From positions 3,596,001 to 3,660,000 of the forward strand of contig NZ_CP071597.1 of the NCBI RefSeq assembly GCF_017357405.1: DNA of 64,000 nt. Reading direction: 5' to 3'. Of the stretch, positions 45,033-53,310 are shown one piece after another. A model generated the notes under the pieces. The model was given only the letters and a program-made list of their open reading frames with translations. It was not told where the DNA came from and did not search any database. Position 1 is the first letter of the stretch, and the number at the start of each line of letters is the position of its first letter. The stretch comes from Halomontanus rarus (GTDB taxonomy: Archaea > Halobacteriota > Halobacteria > Halobacteriales > Natrialbaceae). The position numbers were made by a program, and so were the translations under genes.

Positions 45033-45488
45033 ATGGACGTCGCTCGCATCGCTCGAGTCGTGTCGTACGCTCTCGCCACGCTCGTCCTTCTCGTCACCGT
45101 TCCCGCGTTCGCTCACCTCGTCGGATTCCCGCTCGGTTTTCTCGACGCTCCTTCCGTCCTGAAACGGGTCGTTCGAGTCCCCGCTCGGCTCTCGCTCGGC
45201 TGGGAAAGGGAGATATCGGCACTGCCCGCCCTCGTCTGTCTCTTCCTCGCGCTCGCGCTCAGCCTCGTCGCTCGAGCGATCACGACGACGGCTCCCGCAG
45301 AGATCGCACTCGCCACGTTCTCGGTGCCGTGTCTCCTCTCGTCGATGGGTGCCCTCTACAGCTTCTCGATCGCTGCTTCCGAGGGGTTACTGTGGGTCAT
45401 CGGTACCGTCGTTGCCGGAACGCTGCTGGCCGCCGTCGTCTTCGCCGACGCGGTTCTCACGCACGCCAGTCGCGTTCACCCGACGTGA
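45033..45488 (+). CDS. hypothetical membrane protein with four helices
   Basis: 151 residues from ATG 45033 (a GTG at 45015 is alternative). Helices: VVSYALATLVLLVTVPAFAH LV, LPALVCLFLALALSLVARAI, IALATFSVPCLLSSMGALYS, LLWVIGTVVAGTLLAAVVFA. A short exposed segment RVPARLSLGWEREIS joins the first two. No family recognised. It lies upstream of the SDR gene by 79 bases on the same strand. Confidence 0.65.
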   Translation: MDVARIARVVSYALATLVLLVTVPAFAHLVGFPLGFLDAPSVLKRVVRVPARLSLGWEREISALPALVCLFLALALSLVARAITTTAPAEIALATFSVPCLLSSMGALYSFSIAASEGLLWVIGTVVAGTLLAAVVFADAVLTHASRVHPT

Positions 45489-45567
45489 GGACGGCGATCC
45501 GTCCCGAAGGCGCTCGACGGTCCGTTCCGATGATTGAATACGTCTCTCCCAGTCGTCTCGAGTAGCC

Positions 45568-46305
45568 ATGACAGACCGCGCGATCATCGTCGGGGCGTCC
45601 TCGGGAATCGGTGAGGCGCTCGCTCGAGAACTGGCCGACGCGGGCTACGAGGTCGGCCTCGCCGCCCGACGAACGGAACGGCTGAAAGCGATCGGTGCGT
45701 CGCTTCCGACGAAAGCCTACGTCGCGACGATGGACGTCACCGACACCGACGACGCCAGACGTGGATTTCGCGAACTGACGGACGCGATGGGCGACGTCTC
45801 CCTCGTCGTCCTCAGCGCCGGCGTCGGGCACGTGAACCACGATCTCGAGTGGGAACCCGAGCGAGAGACGATCGACGTCAACGTCCGCGGGTTTACCGCG
45901 CTAGCGACGGCGGCGATCGAGTACTTCGAGTCCCGGCCGTCCGCCGATGGCCACCTCGTCGGCCTCTCCTCGGTCGCAGCGTTGTTCGGCAACGGCGGCG
46001 CACCCGCCTACAACGCCTCGAAGGCGTTCGTCTCGACCTACCTCGAGGGGTTGCGCCATCGACAGGCGAGCCGGGAGACCGAGGTGACGATCACGACGGT
46101 CGAACCCGGGTTCGTCGACACCGCGATGGCGATGGGAGACGACGACGAACTGTTCTGGATGGCCTCCCCGGAGACCGCGGCGGCCCAGATCGCTCGAGCG
46201 ATCCGTCGAGAACGCGATCACGTCTACGTGACCCGGCGGTGGCGACTGGTGGCGTGGCTTCTGAAGGCGATGCCGGAGCCGGTTGTGCGCCGACTGGTGT
46301 CGTAG
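45568..46305 (+). CDS. short-chain dehydrogenase/reductase (SDR)
   Basis: 245 residues. NAD(P)-binding turn AIIVGASSGIGEALARELAD, AARR at the second strand (a hint of NADP preference), LSAGVGHVN (NAG equivalent), catalytic Ser in VGLSSVAALFG and YNASK (Tyr/Lys). C-terminal YVTRRWRLVAWLLKAMPEPV VRR looks membrane-associating, as in classical SDRs of lipid or sterol-like substrates. Substrate unknown. Confidence 0.9.
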   Translation: MTDRAIIVGASSGIGEALARELADAGYEVGLAARRTERLKAIGASLPTKAYVATMDVTDTDDARRGFRELTDAMGDVSLVVLSAGVGHVNHDLEWEPERETIDVNVRGFTALATAAIEYFESRPSADGHLVGLSSVAALFGNGGAPAYNASKAFVSTYLEGLRHRQASRETEVTITTVEPGFVDTAMAMGDDDELFWMASPETAAAQIARAIRRERDHVYVTRRWRLVAWLLKAMPEPVVRRLVS

Positions 46306-46319
46306 TTCGTCGACCGTCG

Positions 46320-48623
46320 CTACTCTACAAACCGATCCCGTGTCTCGAGTGCCACGTCGCTTCCGTACTCGTCGACCAGGGGGCACAGCGCGTCGCCGAG
46401 CGCCCGCATACACTGACTCGTCGAGTGGTAACCGAGTCGGTCGGCGACGGTCGACCACTCGCGCCCCTGGAGCACCCGCAGGACGAAGAGCCGTTCCTCG
46501 CGGGTGGAGAGGTCGATGTCACTCGAGTCGTCGTCACAGAAGTACCGGACGACCAGCGGCCGGAACGGTCCCGGATCGACGTCGAACAGTCCGGGCCCGT
46601 AGGCGGCACTGGCGACGACACGCCACTCGTGGTCGGAGAGTTCGAGCTCGGAACGAGCGTCGACCGATCGCAGAACTCCGCGAGCGACGTCCGGCTCGAG
46701 GTCCACCAGCGCGTCCGAGCAGACGGCGGGAAACCGACGGGTGAACCAGCCGGCGTGGCGGTCGTGGAGCGTCGTGCCAGCGGCGCTCGTCGGCGCGAGC
46801 ATGATCGCCGAATACTCGCCGCTGGCGTCGTTGCGCGTGGTCGAACAGTGAATCGCCGAGTAGCCGTTCGTCCGCCAGAACGCGAGCAAGTCGGGCGTCG
46901 CTCCGAACCCGGTTCCGAGCCAGTCGACTCGATCGGCGAACTCCTCGTGAACACACTCGAGGAGTTTCGAGCCGAGACCTCGAGAGCGAACGGCGTGGTG
47001 GGTCGCGATCCGCATCACGCGCAGCCCCTCGTGGCGGCCGGCGTCCTCGTCGCGGAGCTGGCTCGTCAGGATGTCGGGGATCATGTTCCCGCGGATCCGC
47101 CCGCCCTCGTACATGTCCGCCCTGTGGTCGGCCGAGAGGTTCCCTTCGCGGGCGAGCAACGCGACGCTGACCACGTGACCGTCGTGGACCAGCGCGCGGG
47201 CCTCGAGGTTTGGCGCGTCGAGCACTCGTGCGAGGTCGCTCGGTTCGGTGCGGTAGTGCGCGAGGACGAGCAGGCCGAAGGCCTCGCGGAGCAGGTGTTC
47301 GTCGGCCAGGAGGGCCGCGCTCGAGAGCCTCCGGTAGGTCGCGGTTTCGGGACTCGCGTCGGCGACGAGCGGTTCGACGGGCGGGCGAGCGTCGAGCAAC
47401 AGCGCGCGGAACGCCCAGACCTCGACGGGGTCGCCGGCGGCGTACCGGATCGGCTCGGACAGCGTCGCGTCGATCACCTCGTGGCGACCCTCGGCCAGTC
47501 GATCGCGAAAGCGCACGGAGAACCCCCGTCCCGCCCCCTCGTAGCCGTGGATCGTCGTCGCGAACGCGATTCGGTCGGCGGCGAGCAGCGATTCGAGTCT
47601 CGAGACGGGCAGGGCGGCGGCCTCGTCGACGAGGACGACGTCCGCCGTCGTCGCGTTCGCGGCCGCCTCCGCGGGGGTCGCGAACCGGACGCGTCCGTCG
47701 CACCCCGTCACGTCGATCGTCCCCGCGTTCGACCTCGAGCGATCGATTTCTGCTGTCGCCACGCCCAGGCTCTCTAGAAGTTCCTCCGCACGGGCGAACA
47801 CCTCCGCGGCGTTCCGCGCCGCGGGCGCCGTGACGAGCACGTCCTCGCCGGCGGCGGCGAAACAGCCCGCCGCTAATCCCGCGGCGCTGGATTTGCCGCG
47901 ACCGCGGTCGGCCTCGAGGACGACGGCGCGGTCGCGGTCCGGTTCGGAGTCAGAATCAGGGCCAGGGTAAGGGTCAGGGTCGACGAGCGACTCGAACGCC
48001 GAGAGCGCATCGGCCTGATCCTGCGTGTAACAGGCGTCGTAGGCCGCGTCGGGGAAGCCGTGGTTCGCCGGTGGCGTGATCGGCCCCGCCGCGAGCCTCG
48101 GCGCGGGATCGGTCAGTCCGTCGGACTCGAGTCGATCGCGATCGAGGTCCGCGATGGCGACGCCTCGGTGGGCGCGAATCGTCTCCACGAGACGCGCCCT
48201 GAAGTGGCCGGTCACGTCGTCGATCGAGTACGGCGGGACGGCGAGCGTCTCGTCGAACTCGTCGCGGCGCTCGGCCCACGTCTCCAGCGGCGGCGCGAGC
48301 AGGATCAACAACCCGCCGCCGTCGACGGTCCCGACGAGGCTTCCGAGGGCGTTCGGGCGAAGTTCGCGCGTCGCGTCGAGAGCGACGGCGGTCCGCGTCG
48401 TGCCGAGCAATCGATCGGCGTTGGACTGCGGGACGTGTTCGCACCGCAGGCGGTCGGTCGGTCCGACGAGCGTGGTCTCGGTGATGGGGACCGGAAGCGA
48501 ATCGAGGATCGACTCGAGTCCGTCGTACGTCCGTTCTCGGTCGCCAGCGATGACGAGCAGGCGTCGCTCGTCGGCGGCAGACGCTTCCTCGAAGAGCGCG
48601 GTAGCCGCGCCGACGACGTCCAT
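46320..48623 (-). CDS. tmcA: tRNA(Met) cytidine acetyltransferase
   Basis: 767 residues from ATG 48623. Acetylates the wobble cytidine of elongator tRNA-Met (ac4C34) using acetyl-CoA and ATP. Order of domains: N-terminal DUF1726-like (MDVVGAATALFEEASAADER), RecD-like helicase with Walker A VLEADRGRGKSSAAGLAAG and VVLVDEAAALPVSRLESLL, GNAT domain (MRIATHHAVRSRGLGSKLLE), and a C-terminal RNA-binding helical domain. In archaea this enzyme can also modify many rRNA sites. It converges on the SDR gene. The frame runs open to 48773, but ATG 48623 matches the family start. Confidence 0.94.
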   Translation of the reverse strand: MDVVGAATALFEEASAADERRLLVIAGDRERTYDGLESILDSLPVPITETTLVGPTDRLRCEHVPQSNADRLLGTTRTAVALDATRELRPNALGSLVGTVDGGGLLILLAPPLETWAERRDEFDETLAVPPYSIDDVTGHFRARLVETIRAHRGVAIADLDRDRLESDGLTDPAPRLAAGPITPPANHGFPDAAYDACYTQDQADALSAFESLVDPDPYPGPDSDSEPDRDRAVVLEADRGRGKSSAAGLAAGCFAAAGEDVLVTAPAARNAAEVFARAEELLESLGVATAEIDRSRSNAGTIDVTGCDGRVRFATPAEAAANATTADVVLVDEAAALPVSRLESLLAADRIAFATTIHGYEGAGRGFSVRFRDRLAEGRHEVIDATLSEPIRYAAGDPVEVWAFRALLLDARPPVEPLVADASPETATYRRLSSAALLADEHLLREAFGLLVLAHYRTEPSDLARVLDAPNLEARALVHDGHVVSVALLAREGNLSADHRADMYEGGRIRGNMIPDILTSQLRDEDAGRHEGLRVMRIATHHAVRSRGLGSKLLECVHEEFADRVDWLGTGFGATPDLLAFWRTNGYSAIHCSTTRNDASGEYSAIMLAPTSAAGTTLHDRHAGWFTRRFPAVCSDALVDLEPDVARGVLRSVDARSELELSDHEWRVVASAAYGPGLFDVDPGPFRPLVVRYFCDDDSSDIDLSTREERLFVLRVLQGREWSTVADRLGYHSTSQCMRALGDALCPLVDEYGSDVALETRDRFVE

Positions 48624-48757
48624 ACTCGACGTTGGATCCCCGATCGAAAAGAGGACTCGGATTCGAGAGCGGATCCAGTCGACGACGCGCGCTCGGATCA
48701 CCGAGTCGGCACGATTCGAATGCGGACCGTTGTCACTGCCTCCTGCGTTTGAACACG

Positions 48758-48917
48758 CTTTTAAGGGGGGCAACGCTACTCAGGTGTACACCCTACGCGG
48801 GGTTGATGATGCTCCTAGCCCCACAGGACCTCCGCCGGAACGACCGGCACGAGTGCACTACGCTGTGCTCGGACGGCAGGGGAGCGCGAGCCCACGCGTA
48901 GAAGAGGTGAACAACCA
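48758..48917 (+). promoter_or_regulatory. structured 5' leader of the L7Ae operon with kink-turn ingredients
   Basis: A TATA box CTTTTAAGG (48760-48768) is followed by about 120 bases of leader. Closing stem: CTACGCGGGG (48793-48802) with CCC-A-CGCGTAG (48891-48901). Next stem: GCTCC (48811-48815)/GGAGC (48881-48885). The internal loop between them has TTGATGAT on one side and GCGAG on the other, the UGAUGA plus GA elements of a kink-turn. Two hairpins fill the domain: GCCGG/CCGGC (48834-48848) and CGAGTGCA/TGTGCTCG (48850-48871). GAGGTGA (48904-48910) is the ribosome-binding site just after the closing stem. L7Ae binds kink-turns, so self-control is a natural guess. Confidence 0.55.
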
Positions 48918-49280
48918 ATGCCAGTATACGTCACTACCGACGTCCCAGCCGACCTCCAAGACGACGCCCTCGAGGCGCTCGAGGTCGCACGAGACACAGG
49001 CACCGTGAAGAAAGGAACCAACGAGACGACGAAGGCGATCGAGCGCGGCAACGCCGATCTCGTCTACGTCGCCGAAGACGTTACGCCGGAAGAGATCGTG
49101 ATGCACCTCCCCGAACTCGCCGACGAGAAGGGGATTCCGGTCGTCTTCGTCGAGACCCAGGATGACGTCGGTCACGCCGCCGGCCTCGAGGTCGGCAGTG
49201 CGGCCGCGGCGATCGTCAACGCCGGCGAGGCGTCCGACGACGTCGAAGACATCTCTGGAAAACTCGAGGACCTCAGCTGA
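48918..49280 (+). CDS. rpl7ae: 50S ribosomal protein L7Ae (eL8), kink-turn RNA binder
   Basis: 120 residues. Multi-role RNA-binding protein: ribosomal component and core of box C/D and H/ACA guide RNPs and archaeal RNase P. Visible: [40 protein letters not shown], and the kink-turn recognition loop [22 protein letters not shown]. Shine-Dalgarno GAGGTGA lies 7 bases before the ATG. First gene of the L7Ae-eS28-eL24-Ndk operon. Confidence 0.97.
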   Translation: MPVYVTTDVPADLQDDALEALEVARDTGTVKKGTNETTKAIERGNADLVYVAEDVTPEEIVMHLPELADEKGIPVVFVETQDDVGHAAGLEVGSAAAAIVNAGEASDDVEDISGKLEDLS

Positions 49281-49291
49281 GGTGACAGAAG

Positions 49292-49516
49292 ATGAGTGCT
49301 GAAGAGGGAGAAAGCGGCTCTACGCCCGCCGAGGTCATCGAGATCGTCGGCAAGACCGGCATGCACGGTGAAGCCATGCAGGTCAAGTGCCGGATTCAGG
49401 AGGGCGAGAATCAGGGACGCATTATCACCCGAAATTGCCTCGGGCCGGTCCGTGAGGGCGACATCTTACAGCTCCGCGAGACCGCCCGTGAGGCCGACTC
49501 GATCGGAGGACAGTAA
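49292..49516 (+). CDS. rps28e: 30S ribosomal protein eS28
   Basis: 74 residues, small OB-fold protein: [58 protein letters not shown] matches the family through the end. 11 bases after L7Ae; followed at once by eL24. Confidence 0.96.
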   Translation: MSAEEGESGSTPAEVIEIVGKTGMHGEAMQVKCRIQEGENQGRIITRNCLGPVREGDILQLRETAREADSIGGQ

Positions 49517-49517
49517 C

Positions 49518-49874
49518 ATGGTCGAACACCGTACCTGCGACTACACCGGAGAGGACATCGAGCCCGGAACGGGCATCATGTACGTCCGCAACGACGGTAC
49601 CGTACTCCACTTCGTCGACTCGAAGGCGGAGAAGAACTACAAACTGGGTCGCGAACCGCGCGACCTCGAGTGGACCGCCGAAGGCCGCCGCGGAAAGGCC
49701 CCGGCGCAGACAGAGACGCCCGCAGAGGAGTCGTCCGAGTCCGACGAGCAGGTCGAGACCACCGAGGACGATGATCTGACCGAGGAGGCCGACGTCGACG
49801 ACGACGAGGAGCCTGCGACGTCCGATCAGGTCGACGCGGAGACCGAGCCACAGGACGAGGAGGACGAGGAATGA
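49518..49874 (+). CDS. rpl24e: 50S ribosomal protein eL24 with acidic C-terminal tail
   Basis: 118 residues. The N-terminal ~60 residues are the eL24 core, [37 protein letters not shown]. The first Cys-x-x partner of the usual zinc ribbon reads CDYTG, so the zinc site appears lost. The remaining half is a Glu/Asp/Thr-rich disordered tail, longer than in most homologues. Begins one base after eS28; TGA overlaps the ndk ATG. Confidence 0.94.
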   Translation: MVEHRTCDYTGEDIEPGTGIMYVRNDGTVLHFVDSKAEKNYKLGREPRDLEWTAEGRRGKAPAQTETPAEESSESDEQVETTEDDDLTEEADVDDDEEPATSDQVDAETEPQDEEDEE

Positions 49875-50335
49875 GCGACCACGAGCGAACCTTCGTGATG
49901 GTCAAGCCCGACGCGTTCGCGCGTGGACTCGTGGGCGAGGTAATCTCCCGACTGGAAGACCGCGGGCTCAAGCTCGTCGGCATCAAAGTCGAAACTATGC
50001 CCCGCGAACGGGCCGAAGAACACTACAGCGAACACGAGGATAAGCCGTTTTACGACGGTCTCGTCGACTTCATCACTTCGGGTCCGGTCGTCCCGATGGT
50101 CTGGGAAGGACAGGACGCCACTCGTCAGGTCCGCCAGATGATCGGCGATACCGACCCGCTCGAGGCGGCACCCGGCACGATCCGCGGCGACTACGCGCTC
50201 GATCTGGGCCGAAACGTCGTTCACGCAGCCGACCACGAAGACGACGGTGCGAACGAACGCGAGATCGCGATTCACTTCGACGACGACGAACTCGCCGACT
50301 ACGAGCAACACGACGACGGCTGGCTCTACGAGTAA
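49871..50335 (+). CDS. ndk: nucleoside diphosphate kinase
   Basis: 154 residues. Transfers gamma-phosphate between NTPs and NDPs. Visible: [49 protein letters not shown], and the active-site His region [18 protein letters not shown] (NxxHxSD type, here VHAAD). The usual Ser after the catalytic His is replaced by Ala. Last gene of the L7Ae operon here. Confidence 0.96.
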   Translation: MSDHERTFVMVKPDAFARGLVGEVISRLEDRGLKLVGIKVETMPRERAEEHYSEHEDKPFYDGLVDFITSGPVVPMVWEGQDATRQVRQMIGDTDPLEAAPGTIRGDYALDLGRNVVHAADHEDDGANEREIAIHFDDDELADYEQHDDGWLYE

Positions 50336-50731
50336 CGTCCGTTCGTCGGTCGTGTTTCGATCGGCTCTGTTTTCGTCTTTCAACACGATCGCAGTTATCG
50401 CTCTCCTATCAGGTCGTGGTTGCGACACGACCGGGGAAAATCGAGATGGGTCGTGGCGGTCTCTCGACACCCTGTAACAGACACGACGGTTCTCTCTGGA
50501 ACGGTTTTTACGTCGATCGTACAGCCCTCGTGCGAACAGGTACGTCCCAACGGCCGGAGATTACGCGCTCCCCGACGGTCCGTTCGACAATCTCGTGAGC
50601 ATACAGTCTCCGAATCAACTATGACGTTTTCCACACATATATCGTTCTAGATAGACGTAACATCTAATGCCGATGGTGAAGTAGGAATCGCTGGTGGTTT
50701 CGAATGGTAACTCACGGTAGGTGGTCTACGA
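50336..50731. other. 396-base gene-free region after ndk
   Basis: No gene is supported. It holds an inverted repeat GGTCGTG-n7-CACGACC (50412-50432) followed by AAAA, which may be a hairpin. A TATA-like ACATATATC (50634-50642) lies about 90 bases before the DUF7344-like gene. Confidence 0.5.
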
Positions 50732-51091
50732 ATGCGTGAAACCGAGCGGAAGACACCGACACTTCCTGTCGCGGAGACTCCGTCGCTCGATCTCGTGTTC
50801 GACTTGCTTGCGGATCAGCGACGACGGTACGCACTGTACTATCTGTACGAGTCGACGGACGGCGTCGCGACGGTCGACGAAATCGCAACTCACGTCGTCT
50901 CCCTCGAAGACCAGAGTCAGGTCGACGATCCACAGAGTCACGTCATCACGGCGTTACGACACGTTCACCTCCCAAAACTCGAAGATGCAGGCGTTCTAGA
51001 GCACGACACACGAAGTCAGACGGTCCGATACTGGAGCCAGCCGTCACTCGAGGAATGGCTCGAACATGCACAGCACAAGGAGGTATCGTAG
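50732..51091 (+). CDS. DUF7344-like winged-helix protein
   Basis: 119 residues. SLDLVFDLLADQRRRYALYY LYE, VDEIATHVVSLEDQ, then HVITALRHVHLPKLEDAGVL EHDTRSQTVRYW form a single winged-helix domain of the type very common in haloarchaea (I recall the family as DUF7344). Most are uncharacterised transcription regulators. It lies directly upstream of the SOD gene and may control it; inference from position only. Confidence 0.85.
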   Translation: MRETERKTPTLPVAETPSLDLVFDLLADQRRRYALYYLYESTDGVATVDEIATHVVSLEDQSQVDDPQSHVITALRHVHLPKLEDAGVLEHDTRSQTVRYWSQPSLEEWLEHAQHKEVS

Positions 51092-51183
51092 GTACCGTCC
51101 CTCGAAGATTTCGACCGTCGAGACGTTTCGCGCGATCGTTTCGGTGGTGAAACCTTTACCAATCGGTTCGTCGTGATTTCTCG

Positions 51184-51255
51184 TGAGGAGTGACCGCAAT
51201 CTCGAAGTGTCAAGACTGCGTCCGGTTATGCGAGATGCTAGCATTCCACTCCTCA
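51184..51255. promoter_or_regulatory. 9-base inverted repeat upstream of the SOD promoter
   Basis: TGAGGAGTG (51184-51192) and CACTCCTCA (51247-51255) are perfect complements 54 bases apart. The right arm touches the AT-rich AAAATTTAA (51256-51264) likely to be the SOD TATA box. A candidate two-site operator or loop element. Confidence 0.4.
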
Positions 51256-51302
51256 AAATTTAACAGGTGAGCGAGCGATACGGAACGTAGAGGTGTGTTA
51301 CT

Positions 51303-51905
51303 ATGACTGATCACGAACTTCCACCGCTTCCATACGATTACGACGCACTGGAGCCATCGATCTCAGAACAGGTCGTTACCTGGCATCACGATACCCACCA
51401 TCAGGGGTACGTCAACGGTCTCAACAGCGCCGAAGAGACCCTCGCCGACAACCGCGAATCCGGCGACTACGGCTCGACGCCTGGTGCGCTGAGTAACGTC
51501 ACCCACAACGGCTGTGGACACTATCTTCACACGCTGTTCTGGGAGAATATGTCGCCGAACGGCGGCGGCGAACCAGACGGTGACCTCGCCGACCGCATCG
51601 AGGAAGACTTCGGGTCCTACGAGGGCTGGAAAGGCGAATTCGAAGCTGCAGCCGGCGCCGCTGGTGGCTGGGCACTGTTGGTTTACGACCCCGTCGCGAA
51701 GCAGTTGCGTAACGTCAAAGTCGACAAGCACGATCAGGGTGCACTCTGGGGCTCCCATCCGATCCTGGCCTGTGACGTCTGGGAGCACTCGTATTACTAC
51801 GACTACGGCCCGGACCGCGGCAGCTTCATCGACGGCTTCTTCGACGTCGTCAACTGGGACTCGGTCGCCGAAGAGTACGAGAAGTGCCTCGAGCACTTCG
51901 AGTAA
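51303..51905 (+). CDS. sod: superoxide dismutase (Mn/Fe family)
   Basis: 200 residues. Dismutates superoxide in the cytoplasm. Metal ligands are visible: His in TWHHDTHHQGYVNGLN, His in NGCGHYLHTLFWENM, Asp and His in CDVWEHSYYYDYGPDRG. Haloarchaeal enzymes of this family use Mn. GAGGTG (51290-51295) precedes the ATG at 7 bases. Monocistronic, with a T-run 20 bases after the stop. Confidence 0.97.
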   Translation: MTDHELPPLPYDYDALEPSISEQVVTWHHDTHHQGYVNGLNSAEETLADNRESGDYGSTPGALSNVTHNGCGHYLHTLFWENMSPNGGGEPDGDLADRIEEDFGSYEGWKGEFEAAAGAAGGWALLVYDPVAKQLRNVKVDKHDQGALWGSHPILACDVWEHSYYYDYGPDRGSFIDGFFDVVNWDSVAEEYEKCLEHFE

Positions 51906-51925
51906 GCTGAGTCGTTTATCTCGAC

Positions 51926-51934
51926 GTTTTTTGG
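51926..51934 (+). terminator. T-run terminator after sod
   Basis: GTTTTTTGG begins about 20 bases after the SOD stop, a typical archaeal terminator signal. Confidence 0.5.
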
Positions 51935-52074
51935 CGTGTGAGGACGGCAGTGGCGACACGGTTCGATCGGTCACCGATTTCGCCGTTGGTCGTCATCGGT
52001 TCGATTCCCGGACGGGAACGAGTACGAACGCCGTGATCCACAGCGTTTTTTCACTCGGCGGGGTACGCACACGT

Positions 52075-52455
52075 ATGCCCGTCCCAAAAGACGAATTCGA
52101 CCGGTTGCCGCCGTGTGACTTTTACACGCCCGCTGAACTACTCGCCGACGACCTGATGTACAGCGTCTACGAGATCGCCCGCCTCCTCCAGGGCGTCGAC
52201 GTCGACGCCGAACTCGACCGCGAGACCGAGGACATCCTGCTCGACTGGGCGATTCCGTGGATCATGGTCCACGCCGACGACCTCGTGGTCGCAGAGCCCC
52301 GAACCGACGACGAACCCGGTTATTACGGATTGAAAACGGAAGACGAGGGTGATGGCGGGACCGAAGCGACCGGCGAAGACGCGACGGAAACCGACGCCAA
52401 CGCCGACGCCGACACCGACACTAACGCCGACGCCGACAACGCTGACGACGAATGA
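52075..52455 (+). CDS. DUF5827-like protein
   Basis: 126 residues from ATG 52075. KDEFDRLPPCDFYTPAELLA DDLMYSVYEIARLLQGVDVD, then DILLDWAIPWIMVHADDLVV AEPRTDDEPGYYGLK, then an Ala/Asp/Thr acidic tail made of near-repeats. I recall the core as haloarchaeal DUF5827; the number is from memory. Its TGA overlaps the ATG of the following P-loop ATPase, so the pair is coupled and may act together. Confidence 0.85.
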   Translation: MPVPKDEFDRLPPCDFYTPAELLADDLMYSVYEIARLLQGVDVDAELDRETEDILLDWAIPWIMVHADDLVVAEPRTDDEPGYYGLKTEDEGDGGTEATGEDATETDANADADTDTNADADNADDE

Positions 52456-53267
52456 TCCTCCTCGTCGTCGGAGCGGACCGCGTCGACGCCGGCAAAACGA
52501 CCTTCTCCGTCGGACTGCTCGAGCGAACCGGCGGCGTCGGCTACAAACCGCGAGCGGGGAACGATTACTGGTTCGACCACGACGACTGTCTGCGCGCACT
52601 CGAGGGCGACCGTCTCTACGGCAAAGACGCCGCTCGACTCGCCGACGCTGACGGACGCGGGCGCGCTCCCGAGTCGCTGAACCCGGTCCATCGGCTCTGG
52701 CAGCCTTCACCGGGTAGCGGTTCCGGACTGCTCGGCCGGACCGACCGCGAGTTCGTCGTCGACCGGGTCGGCGAGGAGTTCGTCGTGAACGCGACCGTCG
52801 ACGTTCCCGAGCGGGTCGCCGACGCACTGCCGCTGGCGGACGCGACTCGCGTCGAAACCGTCGACGAACTCAACGGGCTCGTCGAACGGACGTACGTCCC
52901 CGCCTTCGACGATCTCGCACGAACGATCGAGACGGCCGACCTCGCCGTCGTCGAGTCCTACAGCGACGTCGCCCTCCCGCTGCAGTCGATCGACCGTGCG
53001 GCGATTACGGTCGTCGCCGCCGTCGAACCCGGTCGCGTCCGCCTCTACCGCGGCGATCGCTACTGTCGGGCGTGCGAGGTCGCCCGTTCGAGTCCGAAAG
53101 ACGGCGCGCTCGAGAAGCGCGTCCCCGACGCCATCGAGTACCTCGACCCGCTCGAGCGACTCTCGCTGCCGCCGCTCACGAGCGGGGACCGGTCGGATCC
53201 GCAGCGAGTGGCCGAGGCGTACGCCGAGGCCTACGACGCGATGCTCGAGGTCGCTCGAGAGATCTGA
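52452..53267 (+). CDS. predicted P-loop ATPase/GTPase
   Basis: 271 residues. Walker A is VVGADRVDAGKTTFSVGLL (GxxxxGKT with DAGKT), close to the BioD/SIMIBI style. VGYKPRAGNDYWFDHDD lies where such enzymes bind substrate, and DLAVVESYSDVALPLQSIDR resembles the Walker B strand. A CRAC pair (YCRACEVARS) might bind metal. No known pathway is adjacent. Best described as a haloarchaeal P-loop NTPase working with the DUF5827-like protein. Reaction unknown. Confidence 0.75.
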   Translation: MILLVVGADRVDAGKTTFSVGLLERTGGVGYKPRAGNDYWFDHDDCLRALEGDRLYGKDAARLADADGRGRAPESLNPVHRLWQPSPGSGSGLLGRTDREFVVDRVGEEFVVNATVDVPERVADALPLADATRVETVDELNGLVERTYVPAFDDLARTIETADLAVVESYSDVALPLQSIDRAAITVVAAVEPGRVRLYRGDRYCRACEVARSSPKDGALEKRVPDAIEYLDPLERLSLPPLTSGDRSDPQRVAEAYAEAYDAMLEVAREI

Positions 53268-53310
53268 GAGGAGTCGACTGATCCGTTTCACGTCTCGAGA
53301 CCGTCCGCAC

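Noticed and set aside
45849..47777. 642-codon plus-strand frame overlapping the SDR and tmcA
   Set aside because: It runs across two real genes on different strands and has Arg/Val-rich composition without domains; tmcA on the minus strand has full motifs.
51044..51256. 70-codon minus-strand frame over the SOD promoter
   Set aside because: Basic, motif-free, and covers the promoter and the end of the DUF7344-like gene; likely non-coding.
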